Assembly (NCBI GenBank): GCA_963663615.1
Contig: OY760517.1
Coordinates: 3,162,001 to 3,226,000 of the forward strand
Length of the DNA stretch: 64,000 nt
DNA from: G963663615 sp963663615
GTDB taxonomy: Bacteria > Bacteroidota > Ignavibacteria > Ignavibacteriales > Melioribacteraceae
Direction: 5' to 3'
This document shows, in pieces, positions 1 to 10,230 of this stretch. The position numbers and the translations under genes are program-made. The notes under the pieces were generated by a model. The model saw nothing but the letters and a program-made list of their open reading frames with translations. It did not search any database and was not told where the DNA came from. The first letter of the stretch is position 1; each line of letters begins with the position of its first letter.

Positions 1-177
1 AGCCTTTGCTGTAAACTCTGCAATTTTATCGCCATCCTTCGAAAAATAAATATCAAAATGTTTGGTTTGAATGAAGCGCCAGTCATAATCCTTATACTGC
101 ACTCTGTTCTGACCAAACTGGGCAAAAACAGCACTTACCCCAAGCAAAAAGAGGATGAAAATTTTTAGAACTCTCAT
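1..177 (-). CDS. TolB-like / PD40 surface protein, N-terminal fragment
   Basis: Only the first 59 codons are inside the window; the gene runs off the left edge. The ATG at 177 opens a clear signal peptide (MRVLKIFILFLLGVSAVFA, cleavage before QFG). The mature start contains YKDYDWRFIQTKHFDIYF, which resembles the start of large TolB-like propeller or peptidase-MA-like proteins common in Ignavibacteria and Bacteroidota. It is the last visible gene of the minus-strand envelope run, 46 bp after rnr. The product is exported, but its function cannot be fixed from this fragment. Confidence 0.6.
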   Translation of the reverse strand, partial: MRVLKIFILFLLGVSAVFAQFGQNRVQYKDYDWRFIQTKHFDIYFSKDGDKIAEFTAKA

Positions 178-223
178 AACGCAATCCAAAATTTATTATA
201 TATATAAAATTACCAGTTTGTAA

Positions 224-2323
224 TTAAGACAAAAGTACAAAATCAATGCACCTTTTTTCTTCATCCACCCTAATAAGCTTAACCTCAACCTTATCACCAA
301 GTCTGTAAACTTTTTTGGATACCTCACCAAACAGCAGATAATTCTTTTCATCAAGCAGATAATAATCATCATCCATATCCTTAAGGCGAACCAAACCTTC
401 AGCCAGGCTTTCCTTAAGCTGAATAAACATTCCGTAATTGGTAACACCACTAACAATACCCGGAAATATCCAGCCAAGTTTATCTTTAAGGAACTCAATC
501 TGTTTAATTTTAATGCTACGGCGTTCAGCATTAACAGCGTTACGTTCCTGCTCTGATGAATGCTTGCAAAGCTCGTCGAGTTCAGCAGCATTAAAAAGCA
601 GCTCCTGTTTATTCTGCATGTGATGAAATAAAATTTTATGTACAAGTAAATCAGGAAACCTCCTTATAGGAGAAGTGAAATGCGTATAATTGCCAAAAGC
701 CAAACCAAAGTGACCAATATTATCAATACTGTACTCAGCCTTAGCCATTGAGCGAATAGCAACTTCGCTTATAACCGCACTCTCTTCCGTCTCCTTAATC
801 TGCTCGAATAAGAACTGGAACTGTTTTGCGATTGAACCCTTACCGGGCTCAAATTTGTATCCGAAAGACTTAACGAATCCGGCAAACTCGTTAAGCTTTT
901 CAGGATTTGGTTTATCATGTATCCTATATACATACGGAATTGTACTTTTTTTCTCATAATTTTTAATATCTCCTGCCACTATCTGATTTGCAAGTAACAT
1001 AAACTCTTCAATCAGTGCATGGCTATCATCTTCTTTTCTAGTTTTAACACCTAACGGCTTTCCATTGTCGTCCAGTTCAAATTCAACCTCATTTGAACTA
1101 AAGTTAATACTACCCTTGATAGTACGTTTTCTTTTAAGAGTCTTTGCCAGCTTATTGAGTTTAAAGATATGGCTAAAATATTTACCCTCACCTTCCTCAA
1201 TAATTTCCTGAACCTGCTCATAAGTAAACCTGTGTTTACTATTGATAATTGTTTTGGCAATTTTGTAGCCAACAATTTTACATCTTGTTGTTAGCTCAAC
1301 AAACACCGAAAACGTTAAACGATCTTTATGCGGAACAAGGGAACAAACTCCATTTGAAAGTTTTTCAGGAAGCATAGGTATTACCTTGCCTACAAAATAA
1401 ACACTGGTAGCCCTGTAAGCCGCTTCTTCAAACAACTCCGAATCAATTGGTAGATAGTAACCTACATCCGCAATATGGATTCCTACTTCAAAATTACCAT
1501 TTTCCAAACTTTTTATAGAAACCGCATCATCAAAATCCTTTGCAGTTTCCGGATCAATAGTAAAAATCTCCTCATTACGTAAATCAAGTCGGTTTGCTAT
1601 TTCGGTAGCAGGTATTTCCTCCGGAATTTTAGCAACCTCCCTTAACACCGCATCAGGAAATTTGTAACTAAGATTAAACTCCATAGCCAATGCGGCAATC
1701 TCGGCATCATAGGAACCAGCTTTACCCAGAACCTCCTGAATTTCACCTTCGGGATTAAGCATTCCATCCTGCCAGTCGAGTTTACAAACTATTACCTTGT
1801 CGCCATCAACAGCACCATTCAGTGCATCCTTGGGAATGTAAATATCTCTGTGTATATCTTCATCATCAGGTTTAACAAAGAAAAACTTTGGTGTCTTTTT
1901 AAGTACGCCAGCAACTTCTGTGCGTCTTCTTTTTATTACACCTACAACCTGTCCTTCAAGACTTTTACCTTTTTGTCTGGCAAAAAGTGCAACCTCAACC
2001 ATATCGCCATTAAACGCAGTGCCCAAATTCCTTTCGGCAATAAAAATATCGCCAATGTTGCTGCTCTGCATAATTACAAACCCGAAGGTTCCGCCACCGT
2101 TTATCTGCAATCGTCCAACCAGCTTTCCATCAGTTGGTGCATTAAACCTGTACCTCTTTCCAATTTTTTCAAGATAACCTTCCTTGGCAAGTTTAAACAA
2201 TAATGCCTTTAAGTGGGCATAATCATGTGGTTTGGTAATATTAAGTAGCCTGGAAAGTTCCTTTGACTTAATTTTTGCCGAAGGATTTTTCTTGAAATAA
2301 GCTTTTATCTCATTTTTGTTCAT
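224..2323 (-). CDS. rnr: Ribonuclease R (3'-5' exoribonuclease)
   Basis: This 699-residue protein has the RNase II/R layout. An N-terminal winged-helix region (about 1-60) is followed by cold-shock OB folds (about 65-220), the RNB catalytic domain (about 245-570) and a C-terminal S1 domain (about 620-699). The RNB metal site is visible in the stretch IDPETAKDFDDAVSI, with its clustered aspartates, and the conserved THFTSPIRRFPDLLVH follows near residue 555. It degrades structured RNA in the cytoplasm. Its start codon shares one base with the stop of the TamB-like gene (TAATG), implying translational coupling. The length suits the family. Bacteroidota genes of this type are usually named rnr. 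Confidence 0.93.
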   Translation of the reverse strand: MNKNEIKAYFKKNPSAKIKSKELSRLLNITKPHDYAHLKALLFKLAKEGYLEKIGKRYRFNAPTDGKLVGRLQINGGGTFGFVIMQSSNIGDIFIAERNLGTAFNGDMVEVALFARQKGKSLEGQVVGVIKRRRTEVAGVLKKTPKFFFVKPDDEDIHRDIYIPKDALNGAVDGDKVIVCKLDWQDGMLNPEGEIQEVLGKAGSYDAEIAALAMEFNLSYKFPDAVLREVAKIPEEIPATEIANRLDLRNEEIFTIDPETAKDFDDAVSIKSLENGNFEVGIHIADVGYYLPIDSELFEEAAYRATSVYFVGKVIPMLPEKLSNGVCSLVPHKDRLTFSVFVELTTRCKIVGYKIAKTIINSKHRFTYEQVQEIIEEGEGKYFSHIFKLNKLAKTLKRKRTIKGSINFSSNEVEFELDDNGKPLGVKTRKEDDSHALIEEFMLLANQIVAGDIKNYEKKSTIPYVYRIHDKPNPEKLNEFAGFVKSFGYKFEPGKGSIAKQFQFLFEQIKETEESAVISEVAIRSMAKAEYSIDNIGHFGLAFGNYTHFTSPIRRFPDLLVHKILFHHMQNKQELLFNAAELDELCKHSSEQERNAVNAERRSIKIKQIEFLKDKLGWIFPGIVSGVTNYGMFIQLKESLAEGLVRLKDMDDDYYLLDEKNYLLFGEVSKKVYRLGDKVEVKLIRVDEEKRCIDFVLLS

Positions 2324-5300
2324 TAAAACTCAAATCTGTACTGTAAACCCAATTCGTTAACTTTTTCCTCTAAACCCGTATTTTGAACAACAGGGTCTTT
2401 TCTTTCTAATCTTACAAGAAAGCTATTACTAAATAAATATGCAAGTCTCAAATTAGCTTTTTCTATATTCTCGAAAATTTCAGTAGTACCACCTAGTTTA
2501 TAACGGAAACGCTGATACCTGCCCGATACCGAAAACTTGGTATCCTTTGTTGTCTGGCTTAATTGTATATTGTTTATGTAGTCTCCTACAGCCGAGTTTA
2601 CAAACCCGGTTAATACTGATCCAAGGAATGATGTAGCTGTTGATTCAAACAACTCCGGCTGACTCGCAACCCTGTTTTTATCATCAGGCGTAAGGTCTTC
2701 CTTGAACCTGTCGAACAGAATAAATGAAATTGCATCCGAAGCATCATAAGATTCATCAGCAATATCATTCTGTATATTTCTGCTTCCAACATAAACTTTT
2801 ATATTCTCCTGATTGGTAGCCAGGTTTTTACCAAGCTCATCAACCGTACCTTCAATATGTATCCTTACTTCCGTTTCAACAGTTTGATCAGGATAATTAG
2901 GCGGATTTATATACTCGTTATTATAAGATGCAATAATATCGAGATAAGGATTTTTCACATCCCCTTCGAACTTAAGCGAACCCTCTGCTTCAAGCACCTT
3001 GAAAAACTCAAGATTTGAACCGGATAGCAACGAGAACACACCCTGTGCTCTTTCAAGTCCGCCAATACTTGAATATATCATACTACCCCTTACATCAGCA
3101 CTAAGCTTCTGTGAAGAGGAATTTGAGAGTGGAATTTTTACACTCGCTTCATTTATTGTGGATACCTGTATTTCAAAGTTAAAATCGGTGCTCTGCTCAT
3201 CAAACAAACGTTGTTCATCCGTTGAATCTGTTAGTGCAGCAATTTTTTGAAACTTTATTTTCTGACTATCAATTTTTGATGGATCCTGAATAAAGATGTA
3301 ATTAAATCCTCCTGTTGAAGAATACTTTCCACTTTCCGGCTGATAAGTAAGATTTACATCCTTGAGCAAAATATTCCCTTTAAACAAAGGACGTCCGTTC
3401 TGGTAAACAAGTTGCCAATCGCCATCGGTTCCAATAAAAACTTCACCATACATATTAGGGCTAACAGCTCTTGATGCTGAGGAAAGTACAGTTAAATCAC
3501 CACCAACATTAATATCGGCACGCTGCAACGACAAATTATCTGTATTAACTCCACCGGTAATAATCATCTCTCCCTTGTTATCAGTCTCCTCAATATTGCC
3601 ATTAGCAATTTTAATTAGCGGTACATCCACCCTGTCCTGATCAAAATCGCAACTAAACTCAAAATTGTAATCAAGATTGTTTCTGCGGGCATAGAGCACA
3701 CCATTTTTAACCGCCAAATTACCATTATAAATCAGGTGGTCGTAATTACCGGAAACGTCCACAAAAGCTGTAAGCAAACCACGCTGATTTCTAACAAACG
3801 GTAACGTATTACCAAAAATATTCAAATCAAACTCTTCGGTAACAAACGAAAGCTTAATATCCCTGTCAGTTGGAAATCTATCACCCGCATTTACAAAAGC
3901 AAGGTTAACCGGTATTTCTCCATCCAGATTAAGCAAGGTTTTACCTTCATTTTCACCCGCACCTATAAACTTAAGCTTGTTAACCAGCTTAAGCGAATCG
4001 TAGTACATTGTGCCATTAAGGTCGCCAAAATCAATACCACCATAAGTAACATCATGCCAGTTAACATTAAGGGCAATTTTAGGTTTGGTTACATTACCAT
4101 TTATATCGGCATCAATACTAATAACACCATCGGGTAATGTACCCGGCTCCATATCAAGATGCGAATTTAATGTACTTCCCGAAAAATTTTCGAGGTGCAA
4201 TACATATTTCTGCACACCATTAAAGTCAAGAGTTCCATCAAAAGAAAGTGATGTAGTATCATTTACAAGCTTCATATTTTCAATGGTATATACTTCCGGC
4301 GTAAAGGTAATAAAAGGATTATCTTCATTATGCCATGTATTCCCCTTGTAATCCAGTTCAATTTCGCCAATTTCAAGTTCCTGCTTGTCATAGGACATTG
4401 AAAGTATTCCGCCAACATAAGCTTTAAGATAATCTTCATATTCACCGCTTATATCAAAAACAAGATTATTCTCATTAAATGTAATATCACCCTTAACATC
4501 ACTAATATCACCACCGGCAAAAATCCGTTCACCCGTTATTGCCATCGAGCCAAACAAATTATCGAAAGCAAGTATCTGGTTATCTCTACTGAAATTAAGA
4601 TTAGCATCAACATCAGAAAAATAGATTATATCATTTCCATTACGCCTAATAAAATAATCAACATACAGGTTGTTGGATATGGTGAAATTCTCCTTGTTAT
4701 TTTTCAATTCTCCTTCACCATTACCGGATATTTCCAGAATTTCTTCACCAAGGAAAGTAGCAAACATGCTAATATCCTTAAACTTGTACCGGAAAGAAAA
4801 TTCCAGCTCCGATTGTGATACCGGGGGAATAGAATCGTACAAAAAATAAACCGGAACAGCTTCACTTGTTCTTAAAGGATTAAACACCGAAACTTTTTCA
4901 CCAATTACATCACTAACAATTTGCGACTGGTAAGTGAGCAGACTAATAGCAGTATCAAGCGAAAACTTTCCATTAAGATTAAAATCAAGAAAATCTGAAA
5001 CCAGGTTTATTGCCCTCCCCTCATCATCTCTAATAAGTTCAAGCAATACATCGGCATCTTCAATAGTTTTGTTATTAAACTCAGAATTACTAAGCTGAAT
5101 ATTATAACGCCCCTTAATAGAATCAACCGTTAAACCTTCACCTTCTGCACTAAATAAAAAGTTAAGATTTGATGAATAAAGCGAATCATCAGTAATTTTG
5201 GCAAGATCAAGATTGGTAAATTTGCCATCATAATTATAAATTGGTTCAGGATTTTTATAATCAAAATACCCGCTAATTCTTGTACCAAATGATAACAACT

Positions 5301-6861
5301 CACCATTAAGATTTATTTTAATTCTCTTGTCATCCGAAATAGCCCTGAAATCAAGAGTATCAATATCAACAAAATCAAACTGCGAATTACGAGCCTTTAC
5401 CGAAAATTGAGCAACAAGTTCCTCAGGATTAACTCCTTCGCCAATACCCTGCCCCTTTAAATTCAGGTTGGAACTTACACCAGTAAAAGGCTTAACATCA
5501 AAATTTTCCGTATTAAAAGTAATGCCATAATTCATCTTGCTATTTTTAACATCGAGATATACTTCCGAGTTAAGCTTACTCTCATCCATTTCGGCAGCAA
5601 TACCGGCTCTGAACATTGTAGGCTCACCCTTCATCCACAAATCCAATCTGTCAATACGTGCCCCTGGAAAATCAGGCAAGTCAAGTCCCGGCATAAGCAC
5701 CTTAACGTCATGGTAATTTGCATGGCTATTATCAATTTTAACATCAAGCTCAAGCAAATGAGGTGTATGTAAATTCCTTAAATTGCCCGATATATCAAGC
5801 CTCGTATCTCTGTATTCAAGATCAAGCTCGTTAATGTTTATATCACCAAACTTGCCATCAACATCAAGATATAGAGAAGGTTTACCTTTTAATATTTTGG
5901 TAGCTTCAACAAATCGGGTTAAATCATTCATATAAAAGTTTTTGGCATCAATAATTACCTTAACCGGATTATCCCTGAATTGCTCAAGATCAATAGGTGC
6001 AAACAAGTTGAAGCTATCCATTCGGGCATCAATAGTAACATAACTGCTATCGGTAATAAATCGCAAGTACTCAGCCGAAGCATAATCCTTAGTTATTCTG
6101 AATTTCCCTTTCAGCTTTTTAAGTCGGAAATCCTCAATATTGGGTTTTGCAGAAAGCTCAATAAGATTAAAGAATATATCGTTGGTACTTAAATCAGCAG
6201 CCAACTTTGCTGAGAGATTGAGATTTGTTACCACAAGGTCCGAAGCATTTAATTCCTGATACTCTGAATATTCGTTCCTTCTTTCCCACTGTTGCATACG
6301 AATAGATGCATCCTTTATAGAAAGATTGCCAACCTGAACCAAAAACTTTAGTGATGAATCGGAACCAGTAGAATCCTCTTCCGAAACTTCATCCTCACCC
6401 ACTGTTGCACTGGTATCAGGTTCCTCCGGTTTGGGCGGACTGAATAAATACCCCAGGTTATTTGTACCATCTCCGTATGATAGTAAATTAAAATTTACTT
6501 TTTCCAGTTCAACCTTGCGAACATAAATTTTACTAATCAGCAAATGTAGCGGACTAATCTTTACTTCTATTTTCTTTACGCTGGCAAGAGTATCCTTATC
6601 GGAATAGAGGTTGGCGTTTAGCAGGAATATTGAGGTAAAAAGGGTACCATCAAGACGCTCAATAGTTAGCTTACCGTTGGTACCATCTTCAACAATGTCA
6701 ACAATTTTATCTTTTAGAAAATTTCGGAATGTAGATGTTTGAGAAAAGCCAAAAGCAATTAATAGCAGAAAAAACAGTGCCATTACCGAGATGATAACTA
6801 CATTAATTATCTTCCGGTAAAGTGATCTTTTCCGCTTTACTTTTTTCTCTTCTTCTTTCAA
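2323..6861 (-). CDS. TamB-like translocation/assembly module protein (DUF490)
   Basis: This 1512-residue protein has a basic cytoplasmic start, one membrane anchor (about residues 19-43), then a very long beta-rich periplasmic part made of repeated short strands. The last 300 residues match the TamB/DUF490 C-terminal domain: a region near the end reads SQTTKDTKFSVSGRYQRFRY, then a strand-rich tail. TamB-family proteins span the periplasm and help deliver lipids or assemble outer-membrane proteins with an Omp85 partner. BamA, encoded in the same run, is the only such partner seen here. It overlaps rfaE2 by 4 bp (ATGA). The family call rests on architecture, and a precise role is inferred. Confidence 0.85.
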   Translation of the reverse strand: MKEEEKKVKRKRSLYRKIINVVIISVMALFFLLLIAFGFSQTSTFRNFLKDKIVDIVEDGTNGKLTIERLDGTLFTSIFLLNANLYSDKDTLASVKKIEVKISPLHLLISKIYVRKVELEKVNFNLLSYGDGTNNLGYLFSPPKPEEPDTSATVGEDEVSEEDSTGSDSSLKFLVQVGNLSIKDASIRMQQWERRNEYSEYQELNASDLVVTNLNLSAKLAADLSTNDIFFNLIELSAKPNIEDFRLKKLKGKFRITKDYASAEYLRFITDSSYVTIDARMDSFNLFAPIDLEQFRDNPVKVIIDAKNFYMNDLTRFVEATKILKGKPSLYLDVDGKFGDININELDLEYRDTRLDISGNLRNLHTPHLLELDVKIDNSHANYHDVKVLMPGLDLPDFPGARIDRLDLWMKGEPTMFRAGIAAEMDESKLNSEVYLDVKNSKMNYGITFNTENFDVKPFTGVSSNLNLKGQGIGEGVNPEELVAQFSVKARNSQFDFVDIDTLDFRAISDDKRIKINLNGELLSFGTRISGYFDYKNPEPIYNYDGKFTNLDLAKITDDSLYSSNLNFLFSAEGEGLTVDSIKGRYNIQLSNSEFNNKTIEDADVLLELIRDDEGRAINLVSDFLDFNLNGKFSLDTAISLLTYQSQIVSDVIGEKVSVFNPLRTSEAVPVYFLYDSIPPVSQSELEFSFRYKFKDISMFATFLGEEILEISGNGEGELKNNKENFTISNNLYVDYFIRRNGNDIIYFSDVDANLNFSRDNQILAFDNLFGSMAITGERIFAGGDISDVKGDITFNENNLVFDISGEYEDYLKAYVGGILSMSYDKQELEIGEIELDYKGNTWHNEDNPFITFTPEVYTIENMKLVNDTTSLSFDGTLDFNGVQKYVLHLENFSGSTLNSHLDMEPGTLPDGVISIDADINGNVTKPKIALNVNWHDVTYGGIDFGDLNGTMYYDSLKLVNKLKFIGAGENEGKTLLNLDGEIPVNLAFVNAGDRFPTDRDIKLSFVTEEFDLNIFGNTLPFVRNQRGLLTAFVDVSGNYDHLIYNGNLAVKNGVLYARRNNLDYNFEFSCDFDQDRVDVPLIKIANGNIEETDNKGEMIITGGVNTDNLSLQRADINVGGDLTVLSSASRAVSPNMYGEVFIGTDGDWQLVYQNGRPLFKGNILLKDVNLTYQPESGKYSSTGGFNYIFIQDPSKIDSQKIKFQKIAALTDSTDEQRLFDEQSTDFNFEIQVSTINEASVKIPLSNSSSQKLSADVRGSMIYSSIGGLERAQGVFSLLSGSNLEFFKVLEAEGSLKFEGDVKNPYLDIIASYNNEYINPPNYPDQTVETEVRIHIEGTVDELGKNLATNQENIKVYVGSRNIQNDIADESYDASDAISFILFDRFKEDLTPDDKNRVASQPELFESTATSFLGSVLTGFVNSAVGDYINNIQLSQTTKDTKFSVSGRYQRFRYKLGGTTEIFENIEKANLRLAYLFSNSFLVRLERKDPVVQNTGLEEKVNELGLQYRFEF

Positions 6862-7340
6862 TCTTCGTTTCTTTCAATTATAGTCTTTATTATTTTTGAG
6901 GTTGACTGGTCATTAACAAATTCAATTCGTTTTACTTCTCCGCCGTTGGCTTCAACTACATCTCTTCCAACAATATTTTCCAACGACCAGTCAGCTCCCT
7001 TCACAAGAATGTCAGGAACCAGGAAGTCGATAATTTCTTTAGGAGTATCATCGTCAAAAAATGTAACATAATCAACCGATTTAAGATTAGCTATTACAAA
7101 AGCACGACTATCTTCCTCAACAATCGGACGTTTTTCGCCTTTAATTCTTCTAACAGAGGCATCTGTATTTAACGCAACAATTAACGCATCACCAGTAGCC
7201 CTGGCTTTTGCCAGATAATCAACATGACCCGAATGCACAATATCAAAACATCCATTAGAGAAAACAACTTTTTTGCCTTCAGCTCTAAATTGCTCTCTAA
7301 GTTTTTTTAACTCATTCCAGTCTTTAATAATATTATTCAT
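6858..7340 (-). CDS. rfaE2: D-glycero-beta-D-manno-heptose 1-phosphate adenylyltransferase
   Basis: This cytidylyltransferase-fold enzyme transfers AMP to heptose-1-phosphate to make ADP-heptose for the LPS inner core. The nucleotide-binding signature FSNGCFDIVHSGHVDYL (with the HxGH motif SGHV) is near residue 30, and a conserved KGADW lies near residue 115. I chose the ATG at 7340: an upstream in-frame start at 7385 would add 15 residues overlapping the kinase gene and lacking conservation. The chosen start overlaps the kinase stop by 8 bp. In enterobacteria this activity is fused to the kinase as HldE; here the two are separate adjacent genes, as is common in Bacteroidota. Confidence 0.92.
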   Translation of the reverse strand: MNNIIKDWNELKKLREQFRAEGKKVVFSNGCFDIVHSGHVDYLAKARATGDALIVALNTDASVRRIKGEKRPIVEEDSRAFVIANLKSVDYVTFFDDDTPKEIIDFLVPDILVKGADWSLENIVGRDVVEANGGEVKRIEFVNDQSTSKIIKTIIERNED

Positions 7341-8334
7341 TAAAAAGCTCCCTGGCAACAGTATTAAACAATAAATCTGTTTCAATTGGCACTATACCAA
7401 CCTCCTCGCAAACAAGTCCACCAGCATAATTAGCCAGATAACCAGCTTCCGAAACATCAGCACCGGCAGCCATTGCCAGCGTTAATGTTGAGATAACAGT
7501 ATCTCCTGCACCCGAAACATCAGCAACCTTCCTTGCCTTTGTAGGAATTTTTTTCTCATCAACTCCACTTTCAAAAAGTGCCATACCATCTTCACCAAGC
7601 GTTAGTAAAATATATTTGGCATTAAGACGTTCAAGAAGCTCTTCACCGGCAGCTTTTAATTTTTGCTGGTCATCAATTCTCGTTCCCAATGCATCTTCGG
7701 TTTCTTTTCGGTTTGGTTTAAATACCGTAACATCTTTATAGTCAAAAAAGTTATTAAATTTTGGATCAACTGTTACAATAATATTTTTACTTTTACTGGC
7801 TTGAATAACTTCATGTATAATACGCGGTGTTAAAACACCTTTATTATAATCTTCAAGTATAACAGCATCAAATTCATCCAGTTTTGAATTAAAAAACTCC
7901 AAAACCTTATCTTCAATTTCCTTGTTTATATTTTCCTTGCTTTCCTTATCAACCCTTACTACATGCTGACTTGAAGCAATTACTCTGGTTTTTGCAGTAG
8001 TAGGTCTGGATTTATCGGCAATAATACCTTCGTGCGAAATACCAGCATCATCAAGCAGTTTGCGAAACGATTCGCCATTCTGGTCATCCCCAATAACACC
8101 AATAGGATAAGGAATACCACCAAGACTAACAATATTATATGCTACGTTGGCAGCACCACCAAATCTTACAAACTCGTCATCAACTTCAACAACAGGTACA
8201 GGTGCCTCAGGTGAAATTCGTTTTACCTTACCCCAGAAATAACAATCGAGCATAAGATCGCCAATAATAGCAATCTTTTTACCCTTAAGGTTATTCTTTA
8301 TTTCGTACAGTCTTTCAGTTGAAATAATTTTCAT
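7333..8334 (-). CDS. rfaE1: D-glycero-beta-D-manno-heptose-7-phosphate kinase
   Basis: This 333-residue PfkB/ribokinase-family protein phosphorylates heptose-7-phosphate at C1, the step before ADP transfer by the next gene. Visible signatures are IIGDLMLDCYFWGKVKRISPE near the N-terminus, FGGAANVAYN (sugar-binding GG region) and the C-terminal VADVSGAGDTVISTL, which carries the catalytic Asp of the GAGD motif. The length equals the kinase half of HldE. It is coupled to rfaE2 by an 8-bp overlap, and together they supply activated heptose. The isomerase and phosphatase steps (gmhA, gmhB) and the epimerase (hldD) are not in this window. Confidence 0.93.
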   Translation of the reverse strand: MKIISTERLYEIKNNLKGKKIAIIGDLMLDCYFWGKVKRISPEAPVPVVEVDDEFVRFGGAANVAYNIVSLGGIPYPIGVIGDDQNGESFRKLLDDAGISHEGIIADKSRPTTAKTRVIASSQHVVRVDKESKENINKEIEDKVLEFFNSKLDEFDAVILEDYNKGVLTPRIIHEVIQASKSKNIIVTVDPKFNNFFDYKDVTVFKPNRKETEDALGTRIDDQQKLKAAGEELLERLNAKYILLTLGEDGMALFESGVDEKKIPTKARKVADVSGAGDTVISTLTLAMAAGADVSEAGYLANYAGGLVCEEVGIVPIETDLLFNTVARELFNE

Positions 8335-8346
8335 AATTATATCCTG

Positions 8347-9408
8347 TTACCATTTTACCAATTCACTATCAAGTTCAAGTTTGTACACACCATTATCGGA
8401 GCCTAACCACAAACTTTCACCATCAAAATACATACTTAAAACATTATTTGGTATAGCTTCATCCAATACAGGAGTTACCTCTTCGGTAAGTAAATTTATT
8501 AATACAATTCCCCTGCCATACTGATTTTTTGAGCTTTCACCAAACTGATATAAACTAACCCAAATGTACTTACCAGTACGAACAATATCATACACGCCAT
8601 TTGCGGGTAAGCCATTGGTTACATCATACTTTTTCCATTCGTTTCTACGATCAAATTTATACAAACCGCCCAAATTAAACTCAGGTCTTTCCGGAGTAAT
8701 AAATTCATCCAGTCCAATCCAAACGTTATCATCTTCAAAAAGAATTGATGTAATAGAAACGCTTTCACCTTCGCCGTTAAAATAGTTAAGCTTGTTATCG
8801 TAAAACCTGATTGATCCTTGCCCTATTGAACGGCTTTTATCATACTTGTGAACTCCTGCCTCTGTACCAAACCAAACCAAACTATCGCCATCGGTAGCAA
8901 CTGTTTTAATCATATTGGATTTATTATCACCGGCAACAGTGAGATCATAGTCTGTAAATCTGCGTTTTTTTTTATCATATTTAGTAAGGTATTTAAATCT
9001 GCCAATCCAAACAACATCATCATTTTCATCATAAAGAAGCGAACGTATCCAGTTGCTTAGCTGACCACCCTTGCCAAATTTCCTGTGGCTCCACTTACCC
9101 CGTCTCTTGTCAAGAATAAATAGTCCGTCGGTTGAACCAGCATAAACAAATTTTTTATCGCAGGCAATAGAATAGAAGAAATCGAAATTCAAATTTCCTT
9201 CAGTGGAAGAGTAATTGATAATTTTTTTACTTCTGGTGTTATACTTATATACACCATTCCCATTGGTAGCAAACCAAACCCCCTTTTCATCACCGGTAAT
9301 ATCGGTAACCTTTGTACCTTCAAGGTACTTTGTAATGCGGGGTTTTTCCTCTCCGTAAATATGGAAAGACACAAAAAATAATAGTAAAACAAACAGTGTC
9401 TTCTTCAT
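8347..9408 (-). CDS. Secreted two-component-type beta-propeller protein
   Basis: This 353-residue protein has a signal peptide (residues 1-19, ending SFHIYG) and then repeated blades of about 40-45 residues, each with a WFATNGNGVYKY-like or VWIGLD-like core. Those are the marks of reg_prop ligand-binding propellers found in hybrid sensor kinases. Unlike the kinase at 53060 it ends after the propeller, with no transmembrane, PAS or kinase part. It sits between panB (6 bp away) and rfaE1 (12 bp away), so it is probably co-transcribed with the envelope genes. It could be a periplasmic sensor or scaffold. The specific ligand and role are unknown. Confidence 0.75.
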   Translation of the reverse strand: MKKTLFVLLLFFVSFHIYGEEKPRITKYLEGTKVTDITGDEKGVWFATNGNGVYKYNTRSKKIINYSSTEGNLNFDFFYSIACDKKFVYAGSTDGLFILDKRRGKWSHRKFGKGGQLSNWIRSLLYDENDDVVWIGRFKYLTKYDKKKRRFTDYDLTVAGDNKSNMIKTVATDGDSLVWFGTEAGVHKYDKSRSIGQGSIRFYDNKLNYFNGEGESVSITSILFEDDNVWIGLDEFITPERPEFNLGGLYKFDRRNEWKKYDVTNGLPANGVYDIVRTGKYIWVSLYQFGESSKNQYGRGIVLINLLTEEVTPVLDEAIPNNVLSMYFDGESLWLGSDNGVYKLELDSELVKW

Positions 9409-9414
9409 AACAGA

Positions 9415-10230
9415 TTAGTAGCTCTCCTCTTCAGTAGGGAATTTTACATCTTTAACATCCTGCACATAATTACCTACACTTTTTTCAATAATTTCAGCCA
9501 TGTTAGCATACAACCTTACAAAACGCGGATGAAATTCGTTATTTAGTCCAAGCATATCAGGAGTAACTAGTATTTGTCCATCGCAATGCATACCTGCACC
9601 AATGCCAATAGTAGGAATAGAAATGCGTTCGGTAATTTTTTTGGATAGCTGATGAGGAATTTTTTCTATTACAATTGAAAAAGCACCAGCCTGCTCAAGA
9701 GCAACAGCATCCTCAATAATCTGATTAGCTTCATCTTCCTGCTTACCACGTGCCTTGTAGCTACCAAACTGATGGATACTTTGCGGAGTTAAACCAATAT
9801 GACCCATAACAGGTATGCCTGCTTCAGTAATTTTTTCAACGGTTTCAGCAACTCTAATACCACCTTCAAGCTTAACAGCACCAGCATGTGTTTCTTTCAT
9901 TATCCTGCCTGCATTTCTAAAAGCTTCATCAATTCTGGTCTGATAGCTCATAAAAGGCATATCAACCACAACCATAGCTCTCTGAATACCCTTGGTAACC
10001 GCTTTCGTATGATAAATCATTTCATCCATTGTAACAGGCAAAGTAGTTTCATTACCCTGAAAAACATTTGAAAGCGAATCGCCAACCAAAAGCAAATCTA
10101 TTCCAGCCCTGTCAAGTAACTTGGCGGTTATATAATCGTAAGCAGTAAGACACGCAATTTTGGTGCCCCGTTTCTTGTAAAGCATCAGGGTTTTGGTAGT
10201 AACCCTTTTAATTTCATTATGAACGCTCAT
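9415..10230 (-). CDS. panB: 3-methyl-2-oxobutanoate hydroxymethyltransferase
   Basis: This 271-residue PanB makes ketopantoate from alpha-ketoisovalerate and methylene-tetrahydrofolate, the first committed step towards pantothenate and coenzyme A. Family motifs are clear: LTAYDYITAKLLDRAGIDLL, LLVGDSLSNVFQG (metal-binding Asp), VVVDMPFMSYQ, and the C-terminal IGIGAGMHCDGQILV. The length is typical of the family. It overlaps the upstream LipM-like gene by 14 bp, so translation is coupled. No other pantothenate genes are nearby. Its place in an envelope cluster may reflect a link to acyl-carrier and acyl-CoA supply, but that is only an inference. Confidence 0.95.
   Translation of the reverse strand: MSVHNEIKRVTTKTLMLYKKRGTKIACLTAYDYITAKLLDRAGIDLLLVGDSLSNVFQGNETTLPVTMDEMIYHTKAVTKGIQRAMVVVDMPFMSYQTRIDEAFRNAGRIMKETHAGAVKLEGGIRVAETVEKITEAGIPVMGHIGLTPQSIHQFGSYKARGKQEDEANQIIEDAVALEQAGAFSIVIEKIPHQLSKKITERISIPTIGIGAGMHCDGQILVTPDMLGLNNEFHPRFVRLYANMAEIIEKSVGNYVQDVKDVKFPTEEESY

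Noticed and set aside
1850..2203. Plus-strand frame inside rnr
   Set aside because: It is antisense to conserved RNase R coding sequence and has no plausible protein features.
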